NCBI RefSeq assembly: GCF_030052815.1
Contig: NC_079500.1
Span: forward strand, 7,152,298 to 7,216,297
Source: Hevea brasiliensis
Taxonomy: Eukaryota; Streptophyta; Magnoliopsida; Malpighiales; Euphorbiaceae
Direction: 5' to 3'
DNA: 64,000 nucleotides
Each line of letters begins with the position of its first letter. Position 1 is the first letter of the stretch. Position numbers and translations under genes: made by a program. Shown here one piece after another: positions 44,001 to 56,100 of the stretch. The notes beneath the pieces are model-generated. The model saw only the letters and a list, made by a program, of their open reading frames with translations, did no database searches and was not told the DNA's origin.

Positions 44001-45730
44001 CACGAAATCTGCATACCAAGAGATTTTTGCACTCATGATTACTAACAGCTGCTCATCAGGAAAATAATCATCTATTGGAAGCTCTTTCCCCAAATTATCT
44101 CCTTATTCTTGCCTCAATCTAGACAAATGATCTACTACTATATTTTCTACTACTTTCTTGTCCTTAATTTCTAAGTCAAACTCTTGAAGGAGTAGTACCC
44201 ACCTTATCAACCTAGGTTTGGCCTCTTTTTTCTGAAGGAGATACTTGATAGCTGCATGATCTGAGTACACTATTAGCTTAGATCCCACAAGATAGGACCT
44301 AAATTTATCTACTGTGAATACCACTGCTAAAAACTCTTTCTCTGTAATAGAGTAATTTATTTGAGCATCATCTAAGGTCCTACTTGCATAATATATTGCA
44401 TACACCTTCTTATCTCTCCTTTGTCCCAAAACATCCCCAATGGCATAATCGCTAGCATCGCACATCAACTCAACAGGTAATGACCAATCGAGTGGTTGCA
44501 TAATAGGAGCAGATATCAAAGCCTCCTTTATCCTGCAAAAAGCATTCACACAATCAGTATCAAAATAAAATTCCATATCTTTACTCAATAAATTGGTAAG
44601 AGGTTTAGAAATCTTAGAGAAATCCTTGATGAATCTCCTGTAAAATCCAGCATGCCCCAAGAAACTCCTCACTCCCTTCATAGATGTCGGGGATGGCATT
44701 TTCTCAATAATTTCTACCTTTGCTTTGTCCACCTCAATACCCCTGTTTGACATAAGATGTCCCAAAATAATTCCTTCTTGTACCATAAAATGGCACTTTT
44801 CCCAATTCAAAACTAAATTAAACTCTTCACATCTCTGCAAAACTTTAAACAAGTTAGATAAGCATTCATCAAAAGATTTACCATACACAGAAAAATCATC
44901 CATGAACACTTCCATAATATCCTTAATCATGTCAGAAAATAGGGACATCATACATCTTTGAAATGTAGCTGGGGCATTACATAGTCCAAATGGCATCCTT
45001 CAATATGCAAAGGTACCATAGGGACATGTGAAGGTGGTTTTGTCTTGATCATCTGGGTGAATAGGGATCTGAAAGAACCCTGAATAGCCATCCAAATAGC
45101 AGAAATAAGAATGATGAGCTAATCTCTTAAGCATCTTATCTACAAATGGTAATGGAAAATGGTTCTTTCTAGTTGCATTATTCAGCTTCCTATAGTCTAT
45201 ACACATTCTCTATCCAGTTACAGTCCTTATAAATTGCTATCAGAAATAGGGTAAATGATACCTGCATCAAGCAATTTCAAGATTTCCTTTCTCACAACCT
45301 CTTTCATATTTGGATTCAATCTCCTCTATGACTCTCTAGAGGCTTTATGATTATTTTCCAATAAAATTCTATGCATGCACACAGAAGGATGTATTCGTTT
45401 AATATCATTAATGGTATAACCAATTATCCTTCTATGCTTTCTAAGAATTCTTAATAATTTTTCAACTTCACAATCATTCAGTTTAGCACTAACAATCACA
45501 GGATATGTAGAATTTTGACCAAGAAAAGCATACCTGAGATTTGTTGGAAGAGGTTTCAACTCTACCTTTGGTGCTTCACCTTTTTCAAGTTTTGATGATG
45601 AAGTTGTATCTTGCTTCAAATCTCCAATCTTCTCAATATTAACCATAGGCAAAGTTGGATTTCCTTCCAAGATTGTAGCATATTCTGCAGCTTCTTCAAT
45701 CTCATCCCCCTTTTTGATGTTATAAACCAA
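44001..45730 (-). pseudogene. Athila reverse transcriptase and RNase H
   Basis: RT begins with a partial N-terminal region (45730-45326, stop TAG at 45326-45328), has a small deletion near 45240 that removes the segment around the usual WVSP motif, a TAG at 45210-45212, then MCIDYRKLN and YSGFFQIPIH. TGA at 45000-45002 interrupts the block just before [12 protein letters not shown]. The catalytic motif reads FMDDF. RNase H follows with [28 protein letters not shown] and DHLSRLRQE. Stops and the deletion make the enzyme inactive. Confidence 0.9.
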
Positions 45731-45759
45731 ACAAGCTTCTATGGGATCTTCAGGATGTT

Positions 45760-46883
45760 ACTTTTTTTAGCACTTCTTTGACCACTTCATCTATCACATC
45801 AATTCTCAAGCATGAATTTGAATCATCTTTCTTTTTCATTGCTTAAAACAAATTAAATTCAACTTTTTCTTCCTCAACTTCTAATGTAAGCCTTCCATTT
45901 TTTACATCAATCACAGCTCTAGCAGTAGCAAGGAAAGGTCAACCAAGAATAATAGAAATGTGTACATCCTCCTCCATCTCCAATACTACAAAATCTAATG
46001 GTATGAAAAATTTTCCAACTTTCAGAGGAACATTCTCAATCACCCCAATTGGAAATTTAATAGACTCATCTGCTAACTATAATGAAATGGTGGTAGGCTT
46101 CATTTCTCCAATCTTCATTTTCTCATAGATAGACAATGACATTAGACTAACACTGGCTCCAAGATCACATAAAGCCTTATCTATACTGATATCCCCAATG
46201 TGACATAGTATGGAAAAACTACCAGGATCTTTCAATTTGGGTGGAAGTTTATTTTGCAAAATAGCACTGCTTTCTTCTGTGAGAGCTACGGTCTCAAATT
46301 CCTCCAATTTCTTCTTGTTAGAAAAAATCTCCTTCAAAAATTTAGCATATGAAGGCATTTGTGCTAAGGCATCAGTGAAAGGAATAGTCACATGCAAAGA
46401 CTTCAATACCTCCAAAAACTTCCCAAATTGTTTATCCAACTTCACTTTCTGAAACCTTTGTGGAAATGATAAAGGTGGCGTGTAGGCTTTAGGTGCTACA
46501 TATTTAGGTTCTTTCTCTTTGCTCTCTCTCTCCTTACTTTCTTTTTCTTCCACTGAACTCTCTTTTTTAGCTTCAATTCTAACTTCAACTTCAATTTGTT
46601 CATCTCCTTCTCTGTTTTTCTCTTCTTTAATTTTCTCTTCAATCTTTTTATCTCTACTCTCCAATATTTTTCTACTTCTCAATGTAATAGCCTTGCAATG
46701 CTCCCTTGAATTTTCTGGTTGGCTAGGGAGCTTCCCAAATGCTTTGTTATTTGAAGAGCTAGCTTGTTGAGCTATTTGATTTTCTAACATCTTATTGTTT
46801 GTTGCCATTTGATCTACTTTAGATGCTAATTGAGAAATCATATCTTGTTGACTTTGATGGCTCACAAGTAGAGTCTCAATCAT
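45760..46883 (-). pseudogene. Athila gag end and protease
   Basis: A helical, Gln-rich gag end (MISQLASKVDQMA) is followed by a Glu/Lys-rich charged region, then protease with LPPKLKDPGSF and the active-site-like ALCDLGASVSLM. TAG (46077-46079) interrupts the protease; downstream in the same frame lie LADESIKFPIG, FVVLEMEED, a TGA at 45939-45941 and a TAA at 45843-45845. This is typical Athila domain order. Confidence 0.85.
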
Positions 46884-46888
46884 AGCTT

Positions 46889-47358
46889 CTAATCTAGCTG
46901 TCTTATCTGGTTGTGCTTGTTGTGGTAGAGGTGGAGCAGGTGCATTTTGAGGTTTAGGAATTCCAGGATGAGGACCTCTATTCTGCTAAAAATTCTGATG
47001 TTGTTGATACCCAGAAGGTTGCTGAAAATTTTGGTATTGTCCTTGTCTACCTCCCCAAGAAAAATTGGGGTGGTTTCTCCATGCTGGATCATAAGTTGCA
47101 GAAAATGGGTTACCACTTGGTCTTTGATTATAGTTCCCCACATAATCCACTTGTTCACTTGAAAAATCTTGACTAAGTGCAAAAAAATCAACTGCACAAT
47201 TGACATTTGCAGCTCCAACTTCTACTGAATTATTAGAACCTCCAGCTGAAGAATCTACTTTCATGCTTAGCTTGTCTATTTTCCTTATTAAAGCATCAAA
47301 CTTAGCATTAATCATATTCATGGCATCAAGTTCAAACATACCAGCTGGTTTCTTATAA
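46889..47358 (-). pseudogene. Athila gag, C-terminal remnant
   Basis: The frame begins at the deletion junction with GYKKPAGMFELDAM and continues with a coiled segment and NPFSATYDPAWRNHPNFSWG, a block diagnostic for Athila gag. TAG at 46986-46988 follows QHQNF. The N-terminal half of gag is absent because the sequence jumps directly into LTR DNA at about 47359. Confidence 0.85.
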
Positions 47359-48563
47359 CCATTAAGTTTTGTAACCCATTATTAATTCCTCTTAAAATCC
47401 TAGTTTATTTCTAAATCTATGTGATTTTAAGTTCCAATCCTTGATTATCTATCAATGACTTTCACATTTCGGTCCTTCAATCAAAGATTAACATAATACC
47501 CAATAGATACCAACATTAGGTAAGTAAATTAAGCACACAAGGAAGGAATCAAAACTCGTATTTATGTAAAATAAGGAAATACATAAATTAATCTAAAACA
47601 TATTTCCCAACTCTGAAATCTAAAGAGTTTACTCACTCATAATGGTATTTACAAGAAATATTGATGGAAAAGTAAAGAAAAACATGATAAGATGACCAAA
47701 ATAGAAAAACCCAAAACTCTGATTTCTGGAGCTCCAAAAGATGGTTGCAGCAACTCCTCCCCAAAAAAATGGCGTTCTCCTTCTCTCTCTATTTATATTT
47801 CTTTCCTTTTTTGCTTCTTCCCGTTTCCCCTTATGGCAAAAACTAGGAAATGATGAATTTATATGGTCCCAAAAAGTTGCCCTAAAAGTAAATAGGAGCC
47901 AAAGAGTGGATAGGAAATGAGGTATAAAATTATCCAAGTCAGCAGCATTATTCACGTTCTAGCAGTCTGCTTAGGGTACGGCTTAACCCTAAGCAAATTC
48001 TTTAGTAAATTTCAGCCTCTAGTTGCATTGTCTGCTTAAGGTTAAGCAGACCCTCAGCAAATCTCGGCGGGTTTGGAGTAAAATGGACTTTTCTGCTCAT
48101 GCTTAACTTCCAACTTAACTTGTGCTGCACCTTAAGCACTACCGCTTTACCTTAAGCAGGATCTTAAGCAATTCTCGGCAGGTTGTGGAGTAAAAGCTTG
48201 AATGTGTAGGATTTAAGCCGTGCTTGACTTTCAGCATGAACAAGCTTAAGGTTAAGCTTATATGATATACCCTAAGCAACAAGCAAATTTCGGCTAACTT
48301 GCTCTTTCAAGGCTTGATTTCTTCAACTTTTCTCCATGCTTAAAGAATTCCAAATTTCTTCAAATCACTTCCTAATGCATTCATTGATCTTCGATTTGCC
48401 ACAAAAATCCTATAAAAAATAATAAAATTACAAAAATCAAATATAAAGTATCTAAAGTTAATAAATAAGCTAAAATAAAGCTACAAACATAAAATATACT
48501 AAAATATAAGGGCAAAATGGATGCAAAACTACCCTAAAATGCTTATATAAAATGAGTGCAACA
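47359..48563 (-). repeat. Athila 5' LTR, inner end deleted
   Basis: It matches 36186-37440 closely, with small indels (for example a 12 bp loss near 47582). The LTR outer end GAGTGCAACA (48554-48563) is intact and followed by AATAT. About 0.46 kb of its inner part is missing, together with the primer site. Confidence 0.87.
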
Positions 48564-48568
48564 AATAT

Positions 48569-49486
48569 GGTATCAAGCTTATCGGTATGTTCTCTTACAA
48601 GTCCCATGAAGAAAAAATTTCCTCAACTATTTTGCGCTTTGCCTTGTTTGTTGTTCTGTGTATTGGCTATCTAGCGTGCCTTGGTTTTGTGTTTCAGCTT
48701 TTGGTTATATTTGGATGTGTTTATATTAGATCTTATACCTGGTCTTTTCTTGTGCTGTATTGGATTTGGATTTTGGTTTCGTCACTTTTTGCTTGGTTCA
48801 ATTGTACCTCTTTCTAAGTTTTTTCACTTAACATGCCAAGTCTTGGATGCTTTAGAAAAGGCTTATTGGTCTGGGCTTCACTGGATTCATATATACTAAG
48901 TTTTTCCAGTCTTCAATTAAGAAAATTTTTTATTATTAAAAAGAAAAGTGTTTTGGCTCCTATTAGAATTCTTTTTGATATGTTCATAAAAATTATTTTG
49001 ATCATTAGAATATTAGAATGAAAATACCAATGGAAATAAAGAGTGAATTTTGTACTATCCTGTTGACTTTGTGAGATCACAAAGGGTAAGTCAAAATGAA
49101 TTTTGGTATTCAATAATTCATTTTACCGCGACTATCTAAATAATATTACTAATTGTCGACACTTGAATCATCAAATATATTTATATAAATTAAAATTTTA
49201 ATCTATAGTATATAACAACGTAAGGTCAGTCATTTTGCAGACCTCATAATGTGTGTAATTATGGGCTTAATTGGATGACTTGAGAGTAAGGATGTACGGC
49301 TAAAATGAGCTAGTCTTGCTTTGGTTTAATGCATAGTTATACTTCTAAAATTGATTTGTCATAAATAAATTTTATTAATAAAACTAATTGTTCACCCTTA
49401 TGTCATATGTTGCATTGATTATGTTTTAAATTTTATAAAAATTTAAAATTATTATATTATTATTCTTGGGATATATCTTAATTTGG
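48569..49486. other. Unrecognised AT-rich sequence
   Basis: The first 100 bases repeat sequence at 35612-35690, the continuation of the locus into which the Athila inserted. The rest has hydrophobic open stretches but no recognisable motif. Confidence 0.5.
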
Positions 49487-49810
49487 ATGCATTGTTATTG
49501 AAATGGCTACTGGAAAAACTCCTTGGTCTGGTCTGCAGGTTTTCATGTAGTGTTAAAGATTGCGTGCAGTCAAGAGAAGCCTCAGTTTCCAACTCACTAC
49601 TCTGAGGAGGGATTGGATTTCTTGGCCAAATGCTTGGAAAGGAATCCTAAAATGAGGTGGAGTGCTGATGAACTGCTTAACAATCCATTTATTTGTGGCA
49701 AATGGCAGAGGAAATTCATGCGTTCACCTGTAAGTGCTTTCGATGTTGGTATCTTTAATGAGGCTTATGATTCAAATGAATCAAAAAGTTCTCAAGAAAA
49801 TGAATTTTGA
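49487..49810 (+). pseudogene. MAPKKK-type protein kinase fragment (C-terminal kinase lobe)
   Basis: The first frame shows GCIVIEMATGKTPW, subdomain IX of a plant MEKK-like kinase. After a frame change near 49540 it continues with VLKIACSQEKPQFP, then FLAKCLERNPKMRWSADELL and NNPF, covering subdomains X-XI, and a short tail ending in TGA at 49808-49810. The ATP-binding and catalytic subdomains are missing upstream. Similarity is to plant MAPKKK17/18-like enzymes by recollection. The fragment is probably a relic; an upstream exon beyond the repeats is possible. Confidence 0.75.
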
Positions 49811-49934
49811 GGCAGAAATCCATTCTCAACAAGGCATTGCGAGGAAAGGAAGAGAATAGAGAGAAGGTAGCAGGCTGCAGATAATGACTTGGGCTCATCA
49901 TAAGATTGGATTACTGTTAGATCAGGTTGAAGAA
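49811..49934 (+). other. Kinase fragment 3' flank
   Basis: Non-coding sequence between the kinase stop codon and the first TRIM-like LTR. Its last five bases AAGAA are the left target duplication. Confidence 0.5.
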
Positions 49935-50679
49935 TGTTAGAATTATGACTCAAAATCATAATGGGATTTGGAGAGAGATCTTTTCCTAATTTCAGTAGGA
50001 GAAATATTCCTCAATAGGATGGAAGAATATTTCCTATAATGAGTAGACTTTTTATTTTAGTTTTATTCCTAAATTGAGTAGAACTCCTAGTCAGATAAGG
50101 ATTGAGGGAATTAACACTATAAATAGGAGAATGATGGAAAAATATATTTGGCTTTTGCCCATTGAAGAGAGTGGCTTTCAGCTCATGGAGTGAGGCTATC
50201 ACCCATTGTAGAGAGGAGTTTTGCCAATTGCTGAGGATTTGGCTTTGCCTATTGATGAGGGGCACTTGCCGATTGTAGTGGAGAGAGGCTTCGGCCTAAA
50301 GTAGAGTAAGGACATAGAATTCAAGAGGAAGGGATTTTTGTCTATTAGTGAGAGGGCTCTTGCCCATATAGTTGAAGATACCCTTTGTGCTGTAGTGTTG
50401 TAATAATAAATATATTGGATTATATCTAGAGGAGACTGAGAGAGACTAGCTAATATATTTATTATGAGCAGTTTGATGTTGTATGGGCTCTCTTGGGTGT
50501 AATTGGGTTGATGGGTAGTATAGCTATAAGTTTGTAATGATGATTTATTATTGTTGATAGTGGAAGATGGCATGCCCATGGATGTAGCCCTATATTGAGA
50601 GGGTGAACCATGTAAATATTGGTATTTTGTATGTTTGCTTTATTTCTTTGCAGCTTACATGCTTTCACGATGCATAACA
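49935..50679 (+). repeat. LTR 1 of the tandem non-coding element
   Basis: It starts TGTTAGAATTATG and ends GCATAACA. A TATAAATA occurs at about 50109-50117 inside it. Confidence 0.9.
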
Positions 50680-50682
50680 AAT

Positions 50683-50694
50683 TGGTATCAGAGC
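50683..50694 (+). other. Primer binding site, initiator tRNA-Met type (first internal domain)
   Basis: TGGTATCAGAGC, the canonical plant copia/TRIM primer site, three bases after the LTR end. Confidence 0.88.
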
Positions 50695-50992
50695 ATAGAG
50701 ATGATCTTGGTGAGTTTGGTTAAAGGTGGAGCTGTTGGGACATGTAGAAAATCGCACATGCAATAATGGTGATAGTGGAGAGTTGAATTTAAGGTGGAGC
50801 TCTTGATGCAAAATGAAGATGGTTGATGACGTGAAGATTTTTTGAAGAATAAAGCAAGTTACACCCAAGATGAAGATTGAAAAAATTGATGATTTGAAGG
50901 GTTCAAGCTCAAGCATGGAGATTTGATGATTTGATGACACCTAAGAATTTGAGGTATGTAATGATTGATGGATTTTGACTCAAGGTGGAGAT

Positions 50993-51735
50993 TGTTAGAA
51001 TTATGACTCAAAATTCTAATGGGATTTGGAGAGAGATCTTTTCCTAATTTCAGTAGGAGAAATATTTCTTAATAGAATGGAGGAATATTTCCTATAATGA
51101 GCAGAACTCTTATTTTAGTGTTATTCCTAAATAAGTAGAACTCATAATCAGATAAGGATTGAGGAAATTAACACATAAATAGGAGAATGATGGAAAAGGT
51201 TATTTGGCTTTTACCCATTGAAGAGAGTGGCTTTCAGCTCATGGAATGAGGCAGTCGTCCATTGTAGAGAGGGGCTTTGCCAATTGCTGAGCATTTTGCT
51301 CTGCCCATTGATGAGAGGCACTTGCCTATTGTAGTGGAGAGAAGCTTCGGCCTAAAGTGGAGTAAGGACATAGAATTCAAGAGGAAGAGATTCTTGTCCA
51401 TTGGTGAGAGGGCTCTTGCCCATATAGTTGAAGACACTCTTTGTGGTGTAGTGTTGTAATAATAAATATATTGGGTTATGTCTAGACGAGACTGAGAGAG
51501 ACTAACTAATATATTTACTATGAGCAGTTTGATGTTGTATGAGTTCTCTTGGGTATAATTGGGTTGATGGGCAGTATAACTATAAGCTTGTAATGATGAT
51601 TTATTATTGTTGATAGTGGAAGATGGCATGCCCGTGGATGTACCCCTATGTTGAGAGGGTGAACCACATAAATATTGGTATTTTATATATTTGCTTTATT
51701 TCTTTGCAGCTTACATGCTTCCGTGGTGAACAACA
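50993..51735 (+). repeat. LTR 2 of the tandem non-coding element
   Basis: Same start as LTR 1 and an AACAACA end. It is preceded by the purine tract of the first internal domain and followed by a second primer site with one change, TGGTATCAAAGC (51739-51750). Confidence 0.9.
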
Positions 51736-52048
51736 AATTGGTATCAAAGCATAGAAATGATCTTGGTGAGTTTGGTTAAAGGTGGAGCTGTTGCGACATG
51801 TAGAAAATCGCACATGCAATAATGGTGATAGTGGAGAGTTGAATTTAAGGTGGAGCTCTTGATGCAAAATCAAGATGGTTGATGACGTGAAGATTTTTTT
51901 AAGAATAAAACAAGTTACACCCAAGATGAAGATTAAAAAAATTGATGATTTGAAGGGTTCAAGCTCAAGCATGGAGATTTGATGATTTGATGACACCTAA
52001 GAATTTGAGGTATGCAATGGTTGATGGATTTTAAGTCAAGGTGGAGAT

Positions 52049-52771
52049 TGTTAGAATTATGACTCAAAATCTTAATGGGATTTGGAGAGAGATTTTTTCC
52101 TAATTTCAGTAGAGAAATATTCCTCAATAGGATGAAGGAATATTTCCTATAATGAGTAGAACTCTTATTTTAGTGTTATTCCTAAATTGAGTAGAAATCT
52201 TAATCAGATAATGATTGAGGAAATTAATACTATAAATAGGAGAATGATAGCAAAGGTTATTTGGCTTTTACCCACTGAAAAGAGTAGCTTTCAGCTCATA
52301 GAGTGAGGCTATCGCCCATTGTAGAGGAGCTTTGCCAATTGCTGAGCATTTGGCTCTGCCCATTGATAAGAGGCACTTGCCCATTGCAGTGGAGAGAGAC
52401 TTCAGCCTAAAATAGAGTAAGGACATAGAATTCAAGAGGAGGGATTCTTGTCTATTAGTGAGATTGAAGACACTCTTTGTGGTGTAGTGTTGTAATAGTA
52501 AATATATTAGGGTATGTCTAGAGGAGACTGAGAGGGATTAACTAATATATTTACTATGAGCAGTTTGATGTTGTATGGGTTTTCTTGGGTGTAATTGGGT
52601 TGATGGGTAGTATAGCTATAAGCTTATAATAATGATTTATTATTGTTAATAATGGAAGATAGTATGCCCGTGGATGTAGCCCTATGTTGAGAGGGTGAAC
52701 CACGTAAATATTGGTGTTTTGTATGTTTGTTTTATTTCTTTACAGCTTATACACTTTCGCAGTGCACAACA
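52049..52771 (+). repeat. LTR 3 of the tandem non-coding element
   Basis: Same family, with two small deletions relative to LTRs 1 and 2 (for example near 52440-52470). It ends GCACAACA and is followed by the right target duplication. Confidence 0.88.
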
Positions 52772-52776
52772 AAGAA

Positions 52777-53130
52777 AATGTATAGACAGTTGGATTTCAA
52801 CGTACAGATTATGAATGAAAGAAGTTGGCAGATTTTTCTTTCTTAAATACTCTATTGGCTCAAAGAACTCTGTTTAAAAATAAAGAAACGAAACATCCCC
52901 CGTATTATCTTTTCAAGGATGGTGCTCTTGCCTCAATAAGCACTTGTCACTTGATCTGCATCTCCCAAATCATAAGAAAAGAAAACAAAACTTTTGGAGA
53001 CAAATAAGCAAACAGAGAACTAACTATACCAAGCAAGAAGCAGCATTACAAACATAAAGTTAACTTCAAATAGAAAGAAAGATGTTATATATGCTTCATG
53101 CTGATTGACCAGCATCTTCCATCCGAGTCA
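52777..53130. other. Intergenic sequence between the TRIM-like element and the receptor kinase
   Basis: No supported gene. It may include the 3' untranslated part of the receptor kinase gene, which is read on the minus strand. Confidence 0.5.
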
Positions 53131-56100
53131 TCAACCTTGTGCACCTGAGATAGAAAATAATTAGATTTCTAAACTATCTTGCTTCTATTTAATAAATATG
53201 TAATTTAAGTTATAAAGAAAATTCAATTTCTTTTTATATCTTATGAGCAGGGGACAGAGACTTTGATAATTGCATGATAAGTAGGATCTTTTATTTCAGA
53301 AGGAGGACAGCGTTATTTACCTGCCACTTGAAGTGTACTCACAGTTTCTCTCTTCCTTGGTAGTGGAGTTCCCACAAATTTATTTTTGATAGAGGAGAGT
53401 TGAGAAACAACATCAACAATACTCATGCGCTCTTGTGGTGATTCAATAGAGCAAAAGATTCCAATTTCAAATATGGAAATCAAGCATTCAGTGAATATAT
53501 TGCTTCTCTTGTTCCTTAAATCTTAGTCATTGAGTTGTATTTGAAGAATAGTTGGATCTATGACTTGTGTCACTTGCTCAGGCAAAGCATCTTGGTCATT
53601 GAGTTGTATTTGAAGAATATTTGGATCTATGACCTGTGTCACTTGTTCAGGCAAAGCTCTCTTTACAAAACTATGAAGGCTTAAACCCTCTTTAAACATG
53701 TCATCGGTGGGACTCTTTCCGGTGAACATCTCCAATAATAGTATGCCAAAGCTAAATATGTCGCCATATGTCGATACTTCACTTCCTATGCCATACTCTA
53801 CAATACACACAACAAGATGTAGTTAAGTGAATTGTTTAGAAAAATATCAACTACAATTAATTCTTTTAATTAATTCACTAGTATGAGAAAACTGGGGATC
53901 ATAGATATTAATCTAGGTTTGTTAATCATGATAAGTCCATACTAATTATATCAAACTTTCACTAGAAAAATAAAATTAAAAAGAAAATAAGATGAATGGA
54001 ATGGTTAAAATATGTGTAAGGACAATTACCTGGTGGGCAATAACCTATAGTTCCTCTTACTCCAATAGAACTTGATTCATTTGTAGAACAATCAAGCATT
54101 CCATTAGAAAGGAACTTTACTAACCCAAAATCACTCAAGTGTCCTGTCATTTCTTCATTGAGAAGAACATTGCTTGGTTTTAGGTCACAATGAACTATTT
54201 GAGTTTCACAGTGAAGATGGAGATACTCCAATGCAGAAGCAACATCAATGGCAATATTCAATCTCTGGAGAAAATTAAAGCCCTTGGCATTCCATCCAAT
54301 CCAAAAGTTGGATGCAACCAACCATCTAAACTTCCATTAACCATGAACTCGTAAACCATAGCCTTGAAATCATTACCATGATAGTCAATACCTGAACAAG
54401 CTGTGAGCACTTTGACAAGATTTCGATGTCTTATTTTCCTTAGAGCTTCGCATTCAGCTATAAAACTCTTTGAGGCTCCATGGTGCATAAGATTAAGAAC
54501 CTTCACTGCAATAATTCCCTCTTGATCAAGGACCCCTTTATATACAGAACCAAAACTGCCTGCACCAATTAAATTATCTGAAGAGAATCCATTAGTAGCT
54601 TTGAGAAGACTTCGATAAGACAACTTCAATAGCTCCTTCCCATAAGATGCTGACGGAGACTCTCTTTTTCTCTTTCTTGACAGGTAGGGAAACAAACAAA
54701 TCAACACAAGTGTTGCACCGATAATCATAGAAACTGTCGTGATTATAATCATTAATGTGATAGTCAATCCCCTCTTTGATTGTTGAAGCTTACATGGAAC
54801 TAGCCCCAAATCAGGCATGCCACCACAAAGATTTTTATTTCCTGCTAGTGATGTGGCACTTGCATTCTTGAAAACTCCTTCTATTGGTATTGTACCTTCA
54901 AAGTCGTTATAAGACAAATCCAACAACTCTAATGAACTAAAACCCTTCAGGAACTCTGGAATCTTGCCTGACAACATATTGTGGGAAAGATTCAATTGTC
55001 GAAGGCCTCTTAGTGAACTTAGAGTTGAAGGAACAGAGCCTCGAAACAAGTTGGCACCCAAGTCCAATAATTCTAGGCTCGTACAACTGCTAAGACCACT
55101 GGGAATCACTCCTGATAACATGTTCTCGGCAAGGTTTAGGTATCCCATATTTTTCGAATTTCCTACTTCCATGGGAATGGAGCCCGACAAATGATTTCCT
55201 GATAAGTAAAGACCCAATGATAAGGGGGAGGATCCAAAAATTTGTGGAGGTATGGGACCACTAAGATTGTTATTTGAAAGATCTAACTCTAGCAAATTTT
55301 TACAATTCCCAAGACTCGAGGGGATCATGCCTTGAAGCTTATTATTAGATAAATCCATGCGAAATAAATTCGTCATGTTTCCTACAAAGGAGGGAATAGA
55401 TCCGGAGAAATCATTATGATCAAGAAACAATAAGCCCAGATTTGGTAGCTTTCCAATGCTAGAAGGAATGGAACCTGACAGTTTATTGTTTTCTGCAACT
55501 AGAAATTCCAATGAAACACAATCACCTATTGTAGAGGGGATGTTCCCGGATATTTGATTTTCATTTACGAAAATCATTCGGAGTTTTTTCGAAAAGTTGC
55601 AGAATTGTTCAGGCAGCTTCCCTCCAAAGTTATTATGGGCCATAGAAACTGCTAGTAAATTGGTGGCATTAGTCAAAGAGGAAAGAAACTCCAGCTCATC
55701 AGCTTTCCCACTTCCTAAATGGTTTGCAGAAACATCTAATTTCAGAAGCCTATGCAACTTTTCAAGAGAAGGCACTCTTCCGATAAAATTATTTCTGCCT
55801 AACTGAAGTGCTTCTAGTTGTGAGGCGTTTGAAATTGACGTTGGAATAGATCCTGTAAATTGGTTAACAGAAATGGAGAAAAATCGGAGATTTGAAAGAG
55901 AGACGCCTAAGCTCAAGGGAAGACTACCTTTTAAGTTGTTTTGTGCAATGTCTATAACCTCAATCAAAGAGAGGTTGAAGATGGAGGGAGGAAAAGTGCC
56001 CAAAAATTGATTTCCAAACAAGGATAAAATCCTTAGATTCATCAATTGGCCTAAAGTATCAGGGACAACCCCATGCAAATTATTTCTCTTCGCATAAAGT

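Larger units (their letters stand above)
35725..48563 (-). mobile_element. Athila-type Ty3/gypsy retrotransposon with internal deletion
   Basis: A minus-strand element flanked by AATAT duplications (35720-35724 and 48564-48568). In its own order: a truncated 5' LTR (48563 to about 47359), gag end, protease, RT-RNase H, integrase, env-like ORF, long untranslated region, polypurine tract and 3' LTR (37440 to 35725). The sequence right of the element repeats sequence left of it, which supports the boundaries. The inner part of the 5' LTR, the primer site, leader and start of gag are missing. Nonsense mutations are numerous. Confidence 0.9.
49935..52771 (+). mobile_element. Non-coding LTR element with three LTRs and two internal domains
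   Basis: LTRs at 49935-50679, 50993-51735 and 52049-52771 alternate with two 313 bp internal domains. Each internal domain starts with a copia-type primer site (tRNA-iMet, TGGTATCAGAGC) and ends with a purine tract AAGGTGGAGAT right before the next LTR. Perfect AAGAA duplications flank the whole array (49930-49934 and 52772-52776). No protein is encoded, so the element is TRIM/SMART-like, though its LTRs are longer than most TRIMs. Confidence 0.92.
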
